37,699 nucleotides of DNA from GCA-003244245 sp035276605 (GCA_035276605.1 DATELN010000015.1:1-37699); one strand, 5' to 3'. Shown: positions 7,454-16,032, numbered from the stretch's first letter. A program made the numbers and translations. The notes: generated by a model not told the origin, from the letters alone.

Positions 7454-8488
7454 GTGAGTCCAATGTTCACCAGCGAGGCACTCGATTCCGCCGCTGAGGT
7501 TGTTCATCGTGTGATGGCGCCGACCCCGCAGTACGCCTGGCCGGTGCTTGGCGCGGAGCTGGGCTGCGAGGTGTGGGTCAAGCACGAGAATCACACCCCG
7601 ATCGGGGCCTTCAAGATTCGTGGTGGACTCGCTCTGCTAGCAGCCCTGCGGCACCATCGTGAGCCTGCCACGGGCCTGGTGAGCGCCACTCGCGGCAATC
7701 ATGGGCAGAGCCTCGCTCTGGCTGGACGCCACTATGGGATCCCGGTGACGATCATCGTGCCGGAGAGCAACAGCGTCGAAAAGAACGCGGCAATGCAGGG
7801 ATTCGGCGCCGACCTCCGCGTGCACGGACGCGACTTCGACGAGGCTCGGGAATACGCCGCCGAGCTCGCCGAAAAGCAGGGGCGGCTGTACGTGTCACCA
7901 TTTCACCCGGATCTGGTTCGCGGGGTGGCCACCTACGCAAGGGAACTGTTCGCCGCGGTGGGCGAGCTGGACGCGGTCTACGTGCCGGTAGGCATGGGGT
8001 CAGGGATCTGCGGATTGATCACCGTGCGCGACCTGCTGGGGCTGCGCACCGCGGTGGTGGGAGTGGTTGCACGGGGTGCGCCGGCTTACGCTCGCTCGTT
8101 CACGGCCGGGCATCCGGTATGCACCGCCGAGGCGGCCACCTTTGTCGACGGCGTAGCGGTACGCGTACCTGACCCGACGGCAGTCCAAGTCATCAACGCC
8201 GGAGCCGATGGGATTGTCGAAGTCAGCGACGAGGACACCGCAACGGCGATGCGGCTGCTCTACCGCACCACCCACAACGTCGCTGAACCCGCCGGTGCCA
8301 TCGCCCTCGCCGCGCTGACCCAGCGGCGCAACCGGCACCGCGGCGGCCGTGTTGCCGTCATCCTCACCGGCAGCAACGTTGACACTCAGCTATTCGCGAC
8401 CGTGCTCACGGGTACTCACGTCCCCGAGGTCCGGACGTGCCTCCAGGGCGACGGCGGCGCAGGTAGCGCTCGAAGTCCGCGGCGATAG
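7454..8488 (+). CDS. PLP-dependent threonine/serine dehydratase-like enzyme
   Basis: A fold-type II pyridoxal-phosphate enzyme of 344 residues. The PLP lysine is K54 in GAFKIRGG; NHGQSLA and the glycine-rich PVGMGSGICG phosphate loop follow, and LTGSNVD lies near the C-terminus. Enzymes of this family remove water from threonine or serine to give the 2-oxo acid. There is no ACT-like regulatory domain, so it resembles the catabolic or stand-alone form. The start is uncertain: GTG 7454 lies 8 nt from GAGG (7442-7445), with ATG 7463 as an alternative. The last ~25 residues are Arg/Gly/Ser-rich and read through the antisense of the next gene, with which the 3' end overlaps by 83 nt. Substrate cannot be assigned. 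Confidence 0.85.
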   Translation: MSPMFTSEALDSAAEVVHRVMAPTPQYAWPVLGAELGCEVWVKHENHTPIGAFKIRGGLALLAALRHHREPATGLVSATRGNHGQSLALAGRHYGIPVTIIVPESNSVEKNAAMQGFGADLRVHGRDFDEAREYAAELAEKQGRLYVSPFHPDLVRGVATYARELFAAVGELDAVYVPVGMGSGICGLITVRDLLGLRTAVVGVVARGAPAYARSFTAGHPVCTAEAATFVDGVAVRVPDPTAVQVINAGADGIVEVSDEDTATAMRLLYRTTHNVAEPAGAIALAALTQRRNRHRGGRVAVILTGSNVDTQLFATVLTGTHVPEVRTCLQGDGGAGSARSPRR

Positions 8489-9320
8489 CGTCGCCGCTGG
8501 CTTCCTGCAAGGTGAGGTCGGTGTCGCCGCGCTCCTCCAACGCACGCACGTAGCTGGCGACCTCGTCGTCCTCGTCGGCCATCTCGCTGACGGTCGCCTC
8601 CCACTCCTCGGATTCTTCGGGGAGCGCACCGAGTGGCACCTCAAGGTCGAGCACTTCCTCCACGCGGTGCAGCAGCGCCAAGGTGGCCTTAGGGGAAGGC
8701 GGTGCGGAGACGTAGTGCGGCACCGCAGCCCAAAACGAGATGGCCGGCACCCCGGCTTGCACACACGCGTCCTGGAAAACTCCCACGATGCCGGTCGGGC
8801 CCTCATATTTGGAGCGTTCCAGCTGGAACCGGGCGGCCGAGGCCGCGTCGTAGGAGGTGCCGGTGACGGGTACCGGTCGAGTGTGCGGGGTGTCGGCTAG
8901 TAGCGCACCCAACGTCACCACACTGGTGATCCCGAGGTCCATGACGTAGCGCAGCAGCTCGTTACAGAACGACCGCCAGCGCATGTTCGGTTCGATGCCG
9001 TGCACCAGCACCACGTCGAAGTCGGCTCCTGGGGGTCGACACACCGACAGGCGGGTGGTGGGCCAGTCGATACGCCGCGTGATGCCGTCCACCAGCTTCG
9101 TGGTGGGTCTGGTGACCTGGAAGTCGTAATAGTCCTCGGGGTCCAGCTCAGCCAAGGGTTTCGCACCCCAGCTCAGCTGCAGATGCTCGATCGCAGTGCT
9201 CGCAGCGTCCCCGGCGTCATTCCAGCCCTCGAAGGCGGCCACCAGCACCGGCGAGGTGAGCTGGGGCAGCGGCGATCGGCGGGCGGCCGGTTCGCTGCCG
9301 GAGTGGTCTGGATAGGTCAC
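8406..9320 (-). CDS. PAC2-family protein (Rv2125-like, proteasome-assembly-chaperone superfamily)
   Basis: A 304-residue PAC2 superfamily protein similar to M. tuberculosis Rv2125, which also lies beside metH on the opposite strand. Typical segments are VAAFEGWNDAGDAA near the N-terminus, DVVLVHGIEPNMRW, and TLGALLADTPHTRPVPVTG. The C-terminal third is acidic and helical (EESEEWEATVSEMADEDDE). The GTG start at 9320 has a TAGGCT hexamer 6 nt upstream. Eukaryotic PAC2 helps assemble 20S proteasomes; a similar role for the actinobacterial members has been proposed but is not established. Here it lies about 7 kb from mpa. Its 3' end overlaps the convergent dehydratase gene by 83 nt. Confidence 0.88.
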   Translation of the reverse strand: MTYPDHSGSEPAARRSPLPQLTSPVLVAAFEGWNDAGDAASTAIEHLQLSWGAKPLAELDPEDYYDFQVTRPTTKLVDGITRRIDWPTTRLSVCRPPGADFDVVLVHGIEPNMRWRSFCNELLRYVMDLGITSVVTLGALLADTPHTRPVPVTGTSYDAASAARFQLERSKYEGPTGIVGVFQDACVQAGVPAISFWAAVPHYVSAPPSPKATLALLHRVEEVLDLEVPLGALPEESEEWEATVSEMADEDDEVASYVRALEERGDTDLTLQEASGDAIAADFERYLRRRRPGGTSGPRGREYP

Positions 9321-9326
9321 CGCGCT

Positions 9327-9332
9327 AGCCTA
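9327..9332 (-). promoter_or_regulatory. Putative -10 element (TAGGCT) of the PAC2-family gene
   Basis: Read on the minus strand, TAGGCT is 6 nt before the GTG at 9320, with no ribosome site. It is back to back with the metH hexamer about 70 nt away, so the divergent promoters share one short intergenic region. Confidence 0.45.
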
Positions 9333-9400
9333 CGGCTCCTGGGCCCCGCTGGCCGTGCCACGCTACTGGGCAATTCCCAGCAACACTGAAATCGCTGCTT

Positions 9401-9406
9401 TAGGCT
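9401..9406 (+). promoter_or_regulatory. Putative -10 element (TAGGCT) of metH
   Basis: TAGGCT lies 7 nt before the metH ATG at 9414. With such a short leader there is no room for a cobalamin riboswitch downstream of this start, and none was recognised upstream. Confidence 0.45.
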
Positions 9407-9413
9407 GCGTATC

Positions 9414-12400
9414 ATGTCCTCCTTATCGCTGCTCGATGTTCTGACGCGCCGTGTCGTGGTGGCTGATGGGGCGATGGGCACGATGTTGCAGTCAGTGGCC
9501 TTGACCTTGGATGACTTCGCCGGGTTGGAGGGCTGCAATGAGATCCTCAACGTCACCCGCCCAGATGTTGTCCGTACGGTGCACCGGGGCTACTTGGAAG
9601 CCGGTGCCGATGCGGTCGAGTCCAATACTTTCGGCGCCAATCTGGCCAATCTCGCCGAATACGGCATCGCCGATCGGATCCGGGAACTAGCCGAGGTGGG
9701 TGCCACCCTGGCCCGCGAGGTGGCAGACGAGTTCACCGAACCGCAGCACCCCCGCTTCGTGCTCGGATCGGTAGGGCCCGGCACCAAACTGCCCACCCTG
9801 GGGCACATCGGTTTCGCCGAGCTGCGTGACGCCTACGTCCAGCAGGTCCGGGGCCTGCTCGCCGGCGGAGTCGACGCGGTGCTGGTGGAGACCAGCCAGG
9901 ACCTGCTGCAGTGTAAGGCGGCCGTGAATGCCGCACGCCGGGCGATGGTCGCCGAGGGCCGCCACGTCCCGATCATTGCCCAGGTCACCGTGGAAACCAC
10001 CGGCACCATGCTGCTGGGTACCGAGATCGGCGCCGCGCTCATCGCGCTGGAACCCTTGGGGATTGACCTGATAGGCCTAAACTGCGCCACTGGTCCAGCC
10101 GAGATGAGTGAGCACCTGCGCCAGCTGGCTAAACATTCGCGGATACCGCTGTCGGTGATGCCCAACGCCGGCCTGCCCGAGCTTGGCACCAGTGGCGCGG
10201 TCTACCCGCTCACTCCAGAGGAGCTGGCCACTGCGCTGGTCGGCTTCGTCACCGAGTTCGGCGTGCGGCTAGTCGGTGGGTGCTGCGGCACGACCCGGGA
10301 GCACATCGCGGTGGTGGCGCAGGCGGTAGCGGAAGTGGATCCTCGGCCCCGGCGGCCGCGGCCCGAGCCGGGGGTGTCGTCGCTGTACGCCGCAGTTCCG
10401 TTCCGCCAGGACGCCAGCGTGTTGATGGTCGGCGAGCGGACCAACGCGAACGGATCGAAGGCGTTTCGGGAGGCGATGCTGGCTGAGCGTTTCGACGACT
10501 GCGTGCAGATCGCCCGCGCGCAGACGCGCGATGGCGCACATCTGATCGACCTGTGCGTGGACTACGTCGGCCGTGACGGGGAAGCCGACATGGCCGCGCT
10601 GGCCGGACGGCTGGCCACCGCGTCGACACTGCCGATCATGCTGGACTCCACCGAGCCCGCAGTGCTGCGCGCCGGGCTGGAACGGCTCGGTGGGCGGTGT
10701 GCGGTCAACTCGGTGAACTACGAGGACGGCGACGGGCCGGGCTCGCGCTACCAGCGCGTGATGCAGCTGGTCCGCGAGCACGGCGCCGCCGTGGTGGCCC
10801 TGTGCATCGACGAGGAGGGGCAGGCCCGCACCGCGGATTGGAAGGTTCAGGTGGCCTCCCGGCTGATCGACGACCTCACCGCCAGCTGGGGCCTGCGCAC
10901 CTGCGATGTCATCGTCGACTGCCTCACTTTCCCCGTCTCGACGGGTCAGGAAGAAACCCGTCGTGATGCACTGGAGACCATCGAGGCGATCCGCGAGGTC
11001 AAGCGGCGTTATCCAGAGGTGCACACCATCCTCGGAGTTTCCAATGTGTCTTTCGGGCTCAATCCCGCTGCGCGCCAGGTGCTCAACTCCGTGTTCCTGC
11101 ACGAGTGCGTGCAGGCGGGGTTAGATACCGCGATCGTGCATCCGTCGAAGATCATTCCGATGGCGCGGATCCCGGACGACCAGCGCGCCGTGGCTCTCGA
11201 TTTGGTCTACGACCGGCGCCGCGATGGCTATGACCCGCTGCAGCAGCTGATGGCGCTGTTCGAAGGCATGACCACGTCGTCATCAAGGCAATCCCGGGCG
11301 GCTGAGCTGGCTGCGCTACCCCTGTTTGAGCGGTTGGAACGGCGCATCGTCGACGGGGAGCGCAACGGGCTACTCGAGGACCTCGACGCCGCTCTGGAGC
11401 AGCGTCCCGCGCTGCAGATCATCAACGACACCCTGCTGTCCGGGATGAAAACTGTGGGTGAGCTGTTCGGCTCGGGGCAGATGCAGCTGCCGTTCGTGCT
11501 GCAGTCGGCCGAGGTGATGAAAGCATCCGTCGCGCATCTCGAACCCCACATGGAGCGCTCCGAGGATGACACCGGGAAGGGCCGACTGGTGCTGGCCACG
11601 GTGAAGGGTGACGTCCATGACATCGGTAAGAACTTGGTCGACATCATCCTGTCCAACAACGGCTATGACGTGATCAATCTCGGCATCAAGCAGCCCATCA
11701 GCGCCATCCTGCAGGCTGTCGCGGATCACCAGGCGGATGCCATCGGGATGTCCGGGCTGCTGGTGAAATCCACGGTGATCATGAAGGAAAACCTGGAGGA
11801 GATGAACTCCCGTGGCCGGTCCGGCACTCCGGTGCTGCTCGGTGGGGCGGCGCTGACTCGTGCCTACGTTGAAAACGACCTTGCCGAGCTTTACGCCGGG
11901 GAGGTGCGGTACGCCCGGGACGCTTTCGAGGGTCTGCGACTGATGGACTCGATCATGACCAGGAAGCGGGGCGGCACGGTGGCAGCCGATCCCGTGGAGC
12001 AAGCTAAAGCAGCTGAGCGCAAGGCTCGCCGGGAGCGGTCGCTGCGCATCGCGCAGGCACGCCGGGCCCGGGAAGCTGACTCCGAGGAACCGGTAGCAGC
12101 GCGTTCCGACGTGGCCACCGACGTACCGATTCCCACGCCACCGTTTTGGGATTCCCAGGTGGTCAAAGGCATTCCGGTAGCCGAGTTCGCGGCGCTACTG
12201 GACGAGCGGGCCACCTTTCTGGGCCAGTGGGGTTTGCGTGGATCTCGAGGCAAGGACGGCCCCTCCTTCGAGGAACTGGTGGAGACGGATGGTCGGCCTC
12301 GACTGCGCTACTGGATAGACCGGCTCACCACCGAAGGGGTGCTCGCGCACGCCGGAGTTGTCTATGGCTATTTTCCGGTGGTCGCAGACGCCGACGCGCT

Positions 12401-12962
12401 GATCGTGCTCGCGAAACCCCGCCCGGACGCAGCTGAGCGGTTCCGTTTCACATTTCCCCGCCAGCGCCGTGATCGCCGGCTGTGCCTGGCAGATTTCTAC
12501 CGGCCGCGGTGGGCAGCGGTGGCCGCTGGCGAGGTGGACGTACTGCCGTTGCAGCTGGTCACGATGGGGCAGCCGATCGCCGACTACGCCGCTGAGCTGT
12601 TCGCCAAGGATGCTTACCGGGATTACCTTGAGGTGCATGGCCTTGGTGTGCAGCTGACCGAGGCCTTGGCGGAGTACTGGCACCAGCGGATCCGGCAGCA
12701 GTTGACGTTCTCCTCCGGGGCTGCGGTGGCCGAGGAAGATCCCGCCGACGTGGAAGACTTCTTCAAACTCCGGTATCGGGGAGCGCGGTACTCGCTGGGC
12801 TACGGTGCCTGTCCGCAGCTGGAGGATCGCGCGAAGATCGTCGCGCTGCTGCGGCCGGATCGGATCGGTGTGACGCTGTCGGAGGAGTTCCAACTGCACC
12901 CGGAGCAGTCCACCGACGCCATCGTCGCGCACCACCCGGAAGCGAAGTATTTCAATGCCTGA
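9414..12962 (+). CDS. metH: Cobalamin-dependent methionine synthase
   Basis: MetH transfers a methyl group from methyltetrahydrofolate through cobalamin to homocysteine. The 1182-residue length is that of the full four-module enzyme (about 1190 in M. tuberculosis). Modules in order: homocysteine domain with the zinc cysteines in LNCATG and GGCCGTT; pterin-binding domain beginning at VGERTNANGSKAF; cobalamin domain with the cap and the DVHDIGKN motif that supplies the cobalt-ligating His (around residue 737); and the C-terminal AdoMet-binding reactivation domain. An Arg/Ala-rich linker (AERKARRERSLRIAQARRAR) precedes the last domain. It is followed at once by a perfect 20-bp hairpin and then hisE. 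Confidence 0.96.
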   Translation: MSSLSLLDVLTRRVVVADGAMGTMLQSVALTLDDFAGLEGCNEILNVTRPDVVRTVHRGYLEAGADAVESNTFGANLANLAEYGIADRIRELAEVGATLAREVADEFTEPQHPRFVLGSVGPGTKLPTLGHIGFAELRDAYVQQVRGLLAGGVDAVLVETSQDLLQCKAAVNAARRAMVAEGRHVPIIAQVTVETTGTMLLGTEIGAALIALEPLGIDLIGLNCATGPAEMSEHLRQLAKHSRIPLSVMPNAGLPELGTSGAVYPLTPEELATALVGFVTEFGVRLVGGCCGTTREHIAVVAQAVAEVDPRPRRPRPEPGVSSLYAAVPFRQDASVLMVGERTNANGSKAFREAMLAERFDDCVQIARAQTRDGAHLIDLCVDYVGRDGEADMAALAGRLATASTLPIMLDSTEPAVLRAGLERLGGRCAVNSVNYEDGDGPGSRYQRVMQLVREHGAAVVALCIDEEGQARTADWKVQVASRLIDDLTASWGLRTCDVIVDCLTFPVSTGQEETRRDALETIEAIREVKRRYPEVHTILGVSNVSFGLNPAARQVLNSVFLHECVQAGLDTAIVHPSKIIPMARIPDDQRAVALDLVYDRRRDGYDPLQQLMALFEGMTTSSSRQSRAAELAALPLFERLERRIVDGERNGLLEDLDAALEQRPALQIINDTLLSGMKTVGELFGSGQMQLPFVLQSAEVMKASVAHLEPHMERSEDDTGKGRLVLATVKGDVHDIGKNLVDIILSNNGYDVINLGIKQPISAILQAVADHQADAIGMSGLLVKSTVIMKENLEEMNSRGRSGTPVLLGGAALTRAYVENDLAELYAGEVRYARDAFEGLRLMDSIMTRKRGGTVAADPVEQAKAAERKARRERSLRIAQARRAREADSEEPVAARSDVATDVPIPTPPFWDSQVVKGIPVAEFAALLDERATFLGQWGLRGSRGKDGPSFEELVETDGRPRLRYWIDRLTTEGVLAHAGVVYGYFPVVADADALIVLAKPRPDAAERFRFTFPRQRRDRRLCLADFYRPRWAAVAAGEVDVLPLQLVTMGQPIADYAAELFAKDAYRDYLEVHGLGVQLTEALAEYWHQRIRQQLTFSSGAAVAEEDPADVEDFFKLRYRGARYSLGYGACPQLEDRAKIVALLRPDRIGVTLSEEFQLHPEQSTDAIVAHHPEAKYFNA

Positions 12963-12973
12963 GAGGGAGGGGG

Positions 12974-13017
12974 TCGTGAGTGCGTAACAGTGTTCTGACA
13001 CTGTTACGCACTCACGA
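12974..13017 (+). terminator. Perfect 20-bp hairpin after metH, 6 nt before hisE start
   Basis: The 20 bases at 12974-12993 are exactly complementary to 12998-13017, leaving a 4-nt loop TCTG. It starts 11 nt after the metH stop and ends 6 nt before the hisE ATG. A T-run is absent, as is usual in high-GC actinobacteria. It probably ends metH transcription, but it also occupies the place where a hisE ribosome site should be. Confidence 0.7.
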
Positions 13018-13023
13018 GTCTGC

Positions 13024-13284
13024 ATGACATTCGACGAGCTGTTCGCCGTGCTTAGCGAGCGGGCCCGCAACCGGCCGCAGGGATCAGGCACCGTCGCGGC
13101 GCTCGACGACGGGATACATGCGCAGGGCAAAAAGGTGCTCGAGGAGGCCGGTGAGGTGTGGATCGCCGCCGAGCACGAGTCCGACGAACGATTGGCGGAG
13201 GAGATCTCCCAGCTGCTCTACCGGGTGCAGGTGCTCATGCTCGGCCGGGGAATCAGCACCGCCGACGTCTACCGCTACCTGTGA
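13024..13284 (+). CDS. hisE: Phosphoribosyl-ATP pyrophosphatase
   Basis: HisE hydrolyses phosphoribosyl-ATP to phosphoribosyl-AMP, the second step of histidine synthesis. The 86-residue product has the all-alpha MazG-like fold with GTVAALDDGIHAQGKKVLEEAGEVWIAA and the acidic Mg2+-binding residues of EEAGEV and ESDERLAEEISQLLY. The length agrees with stand-alone actinobacterial HisE (about 90). It begins only 6 nt after a long hairpin, without a recognisable ribosome site, and ends 7 nt before hisG, with which it forms the same pair as Rv2122c-Rv2121c. Confidence 0.93.
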   Translation: MTFDELFAVLSERARNRPQGSGTVAALDDGIHAQGKKVLEEAGEVWIAAEHESDERLAEEISQLLYRVQVLMLGRGISTADVYRYL

Positions 13285-13291
13285 GGTGGCA

Positions 13292-14155
13292 ATGACTGGG
13301 GATTCCAAGATGCTGCGGGTTGCCCTACCCAGCAAGGGCACCCTCGCAGCACCCGCCTCGGAGATGCTGGCTGAGGCAGGCTACCGGCAGCGGCACGATG
13401 CCAAGGACCTGACCGTCATCGACACGGTCAACGAGGTGGAGTTCTTCTTCCTCCGACCCCGGGATATCTCCGTCTATGTGGGTTCCGGAGAGCTGGACCT
13501 GGGAATCACCGGCCGGGATCTGGTACTGGACTCCCAGGCGCCGGTCACCGAACGGCTTGCGCTCGGCTTCGGCGGATCCTCTTTCCGGTACGCCGCCCCG
13601 GTGGGGCGCGAATGGAAGGTCGGTGATCTGGACGGGCTGCGCGTGGCCACGGCGTACCCGCGGCTGGTAGCAGCAGATCTCGCCCGGCATGGCGTCCACG
13701 TCACGCTGATCCAGCTCGATGGTGCCGTAGAGATCTCGGTGCAGCTGGGTGTGGCAGATGCCATCGCTGACGTGGTGGGGTCTGGCCGCACCCTGCGCCA
13801 GCACGGCCTGGTGGCTTTCGGCGATCCCATCTGCACCTCCGAGGCAGTGCTTGTGGAGCGCTGCGACGCGGCGCCATCGCCGGAACGGGCTCAGCTCACC
13901 GCCCGCTTGCAAGGCGTCGTGTTCGCCCAGCAGTACCTGATCGTCGACTACGACTGCCCACGCGCCGTGCTCGAGGCGGCGATCGCCATCACACCTGGGT
14001 TGGAGTCGCCGACCCTGTCCCCGCTAGCCGATCCCGACTGGGTGGCCGTGCGAGCCATGGTTCCCCGTAAGGACGCCAACCGGATCATGGACGAGCTCTC
14101 CGCGTGCGGCGCCAAGGCCATCCTGGCCAGCGACATCCGCTCCTGCCGGTTCTGA
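13292..14155 (+). CDS. hisG: ATP phosphoribosyltransferase (long form)
   Basis: HisG condenses ATP with PRPP, the first and feedback-controlled step of histidine synthesis. The 287-residue protein is the long HisG type with its own C-terminal regulatory domain, so no HisZ is needed. Conserved parts are LRVALPSKGTL, YVGSGELDLGITGRDL, the PRPP-binding DGAVEISVQLGVADAIADVVGSG region, and the C-terminal CGAKAILASDIRSCRF. ATG 13292 follows GAGG by 5 nt (the GAGG overlaps the hisE stop); ATG 13310, giving MLRVALPS, is also possible and matches the M. tuberculosis start. It forms an operon with hisE. Confidence 0.95.
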   Translation: MTGDSKMLRVALPSKGTLAAPASEMLAEAGYRQRHDAKDLTVIDTVNEVEFFFLRPRDISVYVGSGELDLGITGRDLVLDSQAPVTERLALGFGGSSFRYAAPVGREWKVGDLDGLRVATAYPRLVAADLARHGVHVTLIQLDGAVEISVQLGVADAIADVVGSGRTLRQHGLVAFGDPICTSEAVLVERCDAAPSPERAQLTARLQGVVFAQQYLIVDYDCPRAVLEAAIAITPGLESPTLSPLADPDWVAVRAMVPRKDANRIMDELSACGAKAILASDIRSCRF

Positions 14156-14166
14156 AGTCCCGACAT

Positions 14167-14214
14167 GGAGACCTATCGGGGTTGTGACGCCTGGTTTCAC
14201 CCCGATATGTCTCC
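14167..14214. terminator. 15-bp hairpin between convergent hisG and the RecB-like gene
   Basis: Bases 14167-14181 (GGAGACCTATCGGGG) pair with 14200-14214 with a single mismatch and an 18-nt loop. The right arm lies within the last codons of the minus-strand gene. The position suggests a bidirectional terminator. Confidence 0.6.
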
Positions 14215-15120
14215 CTGCCGGGGGTGGTCATCGTCCTCGCCGGCGCTAGAAGGGCCTGGCCAACCGGGGTAGGGGGGTGGGGTGCCGCCGAACGCCGGGC
14301 AACAAGGCTTGTGGTCGCACCAGTCGCACATGCGGCTGGGGTTAGGGCGGAAGTCACCGCTGCGGGCGGCGCGCTGGATCGCCGACCAGATCGCGGCCAG
14401 CGTGCGTTCGAAGCGGATCAGTTCCGCCTCATCCGGCGTGTAGCTCAGGGTCTGCTGATTGGCCAGATACAGCAGCCGCAACTGGCGCGGTACCACCCCT
14501 CGGATCCGCAGCAGCGCCAGCGCGTAGAACTTCATCTGGAACAGCGCCTTGGCCTCGAAGACCTCCCGCGGCACGGCGCCGGTCTTGTAGTCCACCACCC
14601 GGATGTCCCCACTGGCGGCGACGTCGATCCGGTCAATGTATCCCCGCAACAGCAGTGATTCCCCGTCGTGGGGATTGCTGGTGGCCAGCTCCGCCTCCAC
14701 CAGCAGTTCGCAGGCCTCCGGCTCAACCGCTCGCGGGTCTTCCAGCGCGAAGTAGCCATCGACCAACGCACGCGTTGATTCGAGCCATTCCACCTGCTCC
14801 GGATCGTCAGGTCCAGTGAACAGCTCAGCCAGCTCCGGGTTGTCAGCCAGCACGTCGTGCCAGGCTGGAGCAACAAGCTCGCGCCCGGCGGCGGGATCGC
14901 GCCGGTCGGCGGGCAGCGCGAAAAGCCGCTCCAGCACGGCATGCACCACGGTGCCCCGGACCTGTGCCCTGCTGGGCGTCTCAGGCAGCCGGTCGACCAC
15001 CCGGAACCGGTACAGCAACGGGCACTGCTTGAAGTCGGCCGCCCGCGACGGTGACAGTGCCGGGCGCCGGCGGGCGACGCTGCTGGTAGCGGGCTGCCGG
15101 TCGGCCAGGGTGTCCGTCAT
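14197..15120 (-). CDS. RecB-family PD-(D/E)XK nuclease (Rv2119-like)
   Basis: A 307-residue nuclease of the PDDEXK_1/RecB superfamily, similar to Rv2119. The N-terminal SPSRAADFKQCPLLYRFRVV motif is the family hallmark, followed by GTVVHAVLERLF (metal His) and the catalytic IRVVDYKTGAVPR (Asp, Lys). Near the C-terminus four cysteines in CDWCDHKPCCP, together with the early Cys of KQCP, match the iron-sulfur cluster ligands of AddB/Cas4-type nucleases; cluster binding here is inference. ATG 15120 is preferred to ATG 15150 because a TACGCT hexamer lies 7 nt upstream. It is divergent from trmI. A stand-alone DNA repair role is likely. Confidence 0.88.
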   Translation of the reverse strand: MTDTLADRQPATSSVARRRPALSPSRAADFKQCPLLYRFRVVDRLPETPSRAQVRGTVVHAVLERLFALPADRRDPAAGRELVAPAWHDVLADNPELAELFTGPDDPEQVEWLESTRALVDGYFALEDPRAVEPEACELLVEAELATSNPHDGESLLLRGYIDRIDVAASGDIRVVDYKTGAVPREVFEAKALFQMKFYALALLRIRGVVPRQLRLLYLANQQTLSYTPDEAELIRFERTLAAIWSAIQRAARSGDFRPNPSRMCDWCDHKPCCPAFGGTPPPYPGWPGPSSAGEDDDHPRQGDISG

Positions 15121-15127
15121 GGCTGGC

Positions 15128-15133
15128 AGCGTA
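15128..15133 (-). promoter_or_regulatory. Putative -10 element (TACGCT) of the RecB-like gene
   Basis: Read on the minus strand, TACGCT lies 7 nt before ATG 15120. It supports the shorter reading frame and a leaderless transcript. Confidence 0.4.
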
Positions 15134-15186
15134 GGGCAACCTGCCGACAACGCGGTGCACCCGGCGGTCTGTCACCATGACCGTCT

Positions 15187-16032
15187 GTGATTCGAGCCAG
15201 CGGACCATTCCAACCCGGCGATCGGGTGCAGATCACCGATCCCAAGGGACGCCGGCACACGGTGGTGCTGGAACCTGGAGCGCAGTTCCACACCCACCGC
15301 GGTGCGTTGGCCCATGACGATCTCATTGGGCTGCCCGAGGGCAGTGTCGTCACGTCCACCTCAGGTACGCAGTACCTCGCGTTGCGGCCGCTGCTTGCCG
15401 ATTACGTGCTTGCCATGCCCCGCGGCGCGCAGGTGATCTATCCGAAGGATGCTGCACAGATCTTGATGTTCGGAGACATCTTCCCCGGTGCCCGGGTGCT
15501 CGAAGCCGGCGCCGGCTCCGGCGCGCTGACCTGCTCACTGCTCCAGGCGGTCGGCGACCACGGCAGCGTCACCTCCTACGAGGTGCGTCCGGACCATGCC
15601 CAGCAGGCCGCGGCCAACGTGGAACGATTCTTCGGCCGCGCCGTACCCCACTGGCAGTTACGAGTGGCCGACCTGGATACCCACCCCGCTGCGGAGCCGG
15701 TCGATCGTGTGGTGCTCGACATGCTTCATCCGTGGGCGGCGCTGCCGGCCGTATCGGCCGCGCTGGTGCCTGGGGGTGTGCTCATGGTCTATGTGGCCAC
15801 CACCACCCAGCTGTCCCGCAGCGCCGAGGCAGTGCGGGAGGCCGGTTGTTACACAGAGCCACAAGCATGGGAAACGTTGCAGCGGCCCTGGCACATCGTC
15901 GGGCTCGCGGTGCGTCCCGAGCACCGGATGGTCGGGCACACCGCATTCCTGCTCACCGCACGGCGATTGGCGCCCGGTGTCGTCCCACCTACCCCGCAGC
16001 GGCGACCCAGCCGTTCCAACCGGCGTCTGTAA
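15187..16032 (+). CDS. trmI: tRNA (adenine-58-N1)-methyltransferase
   Basis: TrmI methylates A58 in the T-loop of tRNAs using S-adenosylmethionine and works as a tetramer. The 281-residue product matches Rv2118c in length and motifs: an N-terminal small beta domain (GDRVQITDPKGRRHTVVL), YPKDAAQILMFGDIFPG, the AdoMet loop VLEAGAGSGALTCSLL, the acidic ribose-binding SYEVRPDHA, and DMLHPWAALP, the catalytic region. A GTG start is used. The C-terminus is a basic tail (PQRRPSRSNRRL) that may contact tRNA. In M. tuberculosis trmI also lies just upstream of the proteasome locus. Confidence 0.93.
   Translation: MIRASGPFQPGDRVQITDPKGRRHTVVLEPGAQFHTHRGALAHDDLIGLPEGSVVTSTSGTQYLALRPLLADYVLAMPRGAQVIYPKDAAQILMFGDIFPGARVLEAGAGSGALTCSLLQAVGDHGSVTSYEVRPDHAQQAAANVERFFGRAVPHWQLRVADLDTHPAAEPVDRVVLDMLHPWAALPAVSAALVPGGVLMVYVATTTQLSRSAEAVREAGCYTEPQAWETLQRPWHIVGLAVRPEHRMVGHTAFLLTARRLAPGVVPPTPQRRPSRSNRRL

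Noticed and set aside
9300..9413. Cobalamin riboswitch upstream of metH
   Set aside because: The intergenic space is only 93 nt and is shared with a divergent gene. No B12-box-like sequence was seen, and the promoter hexamer leaves almost no leader.
10269..11102. Large minus-strand frame of 277 codons inside metH
   Set aside because: Shadow of metH, whose plus-strand product has all four conserved modules.
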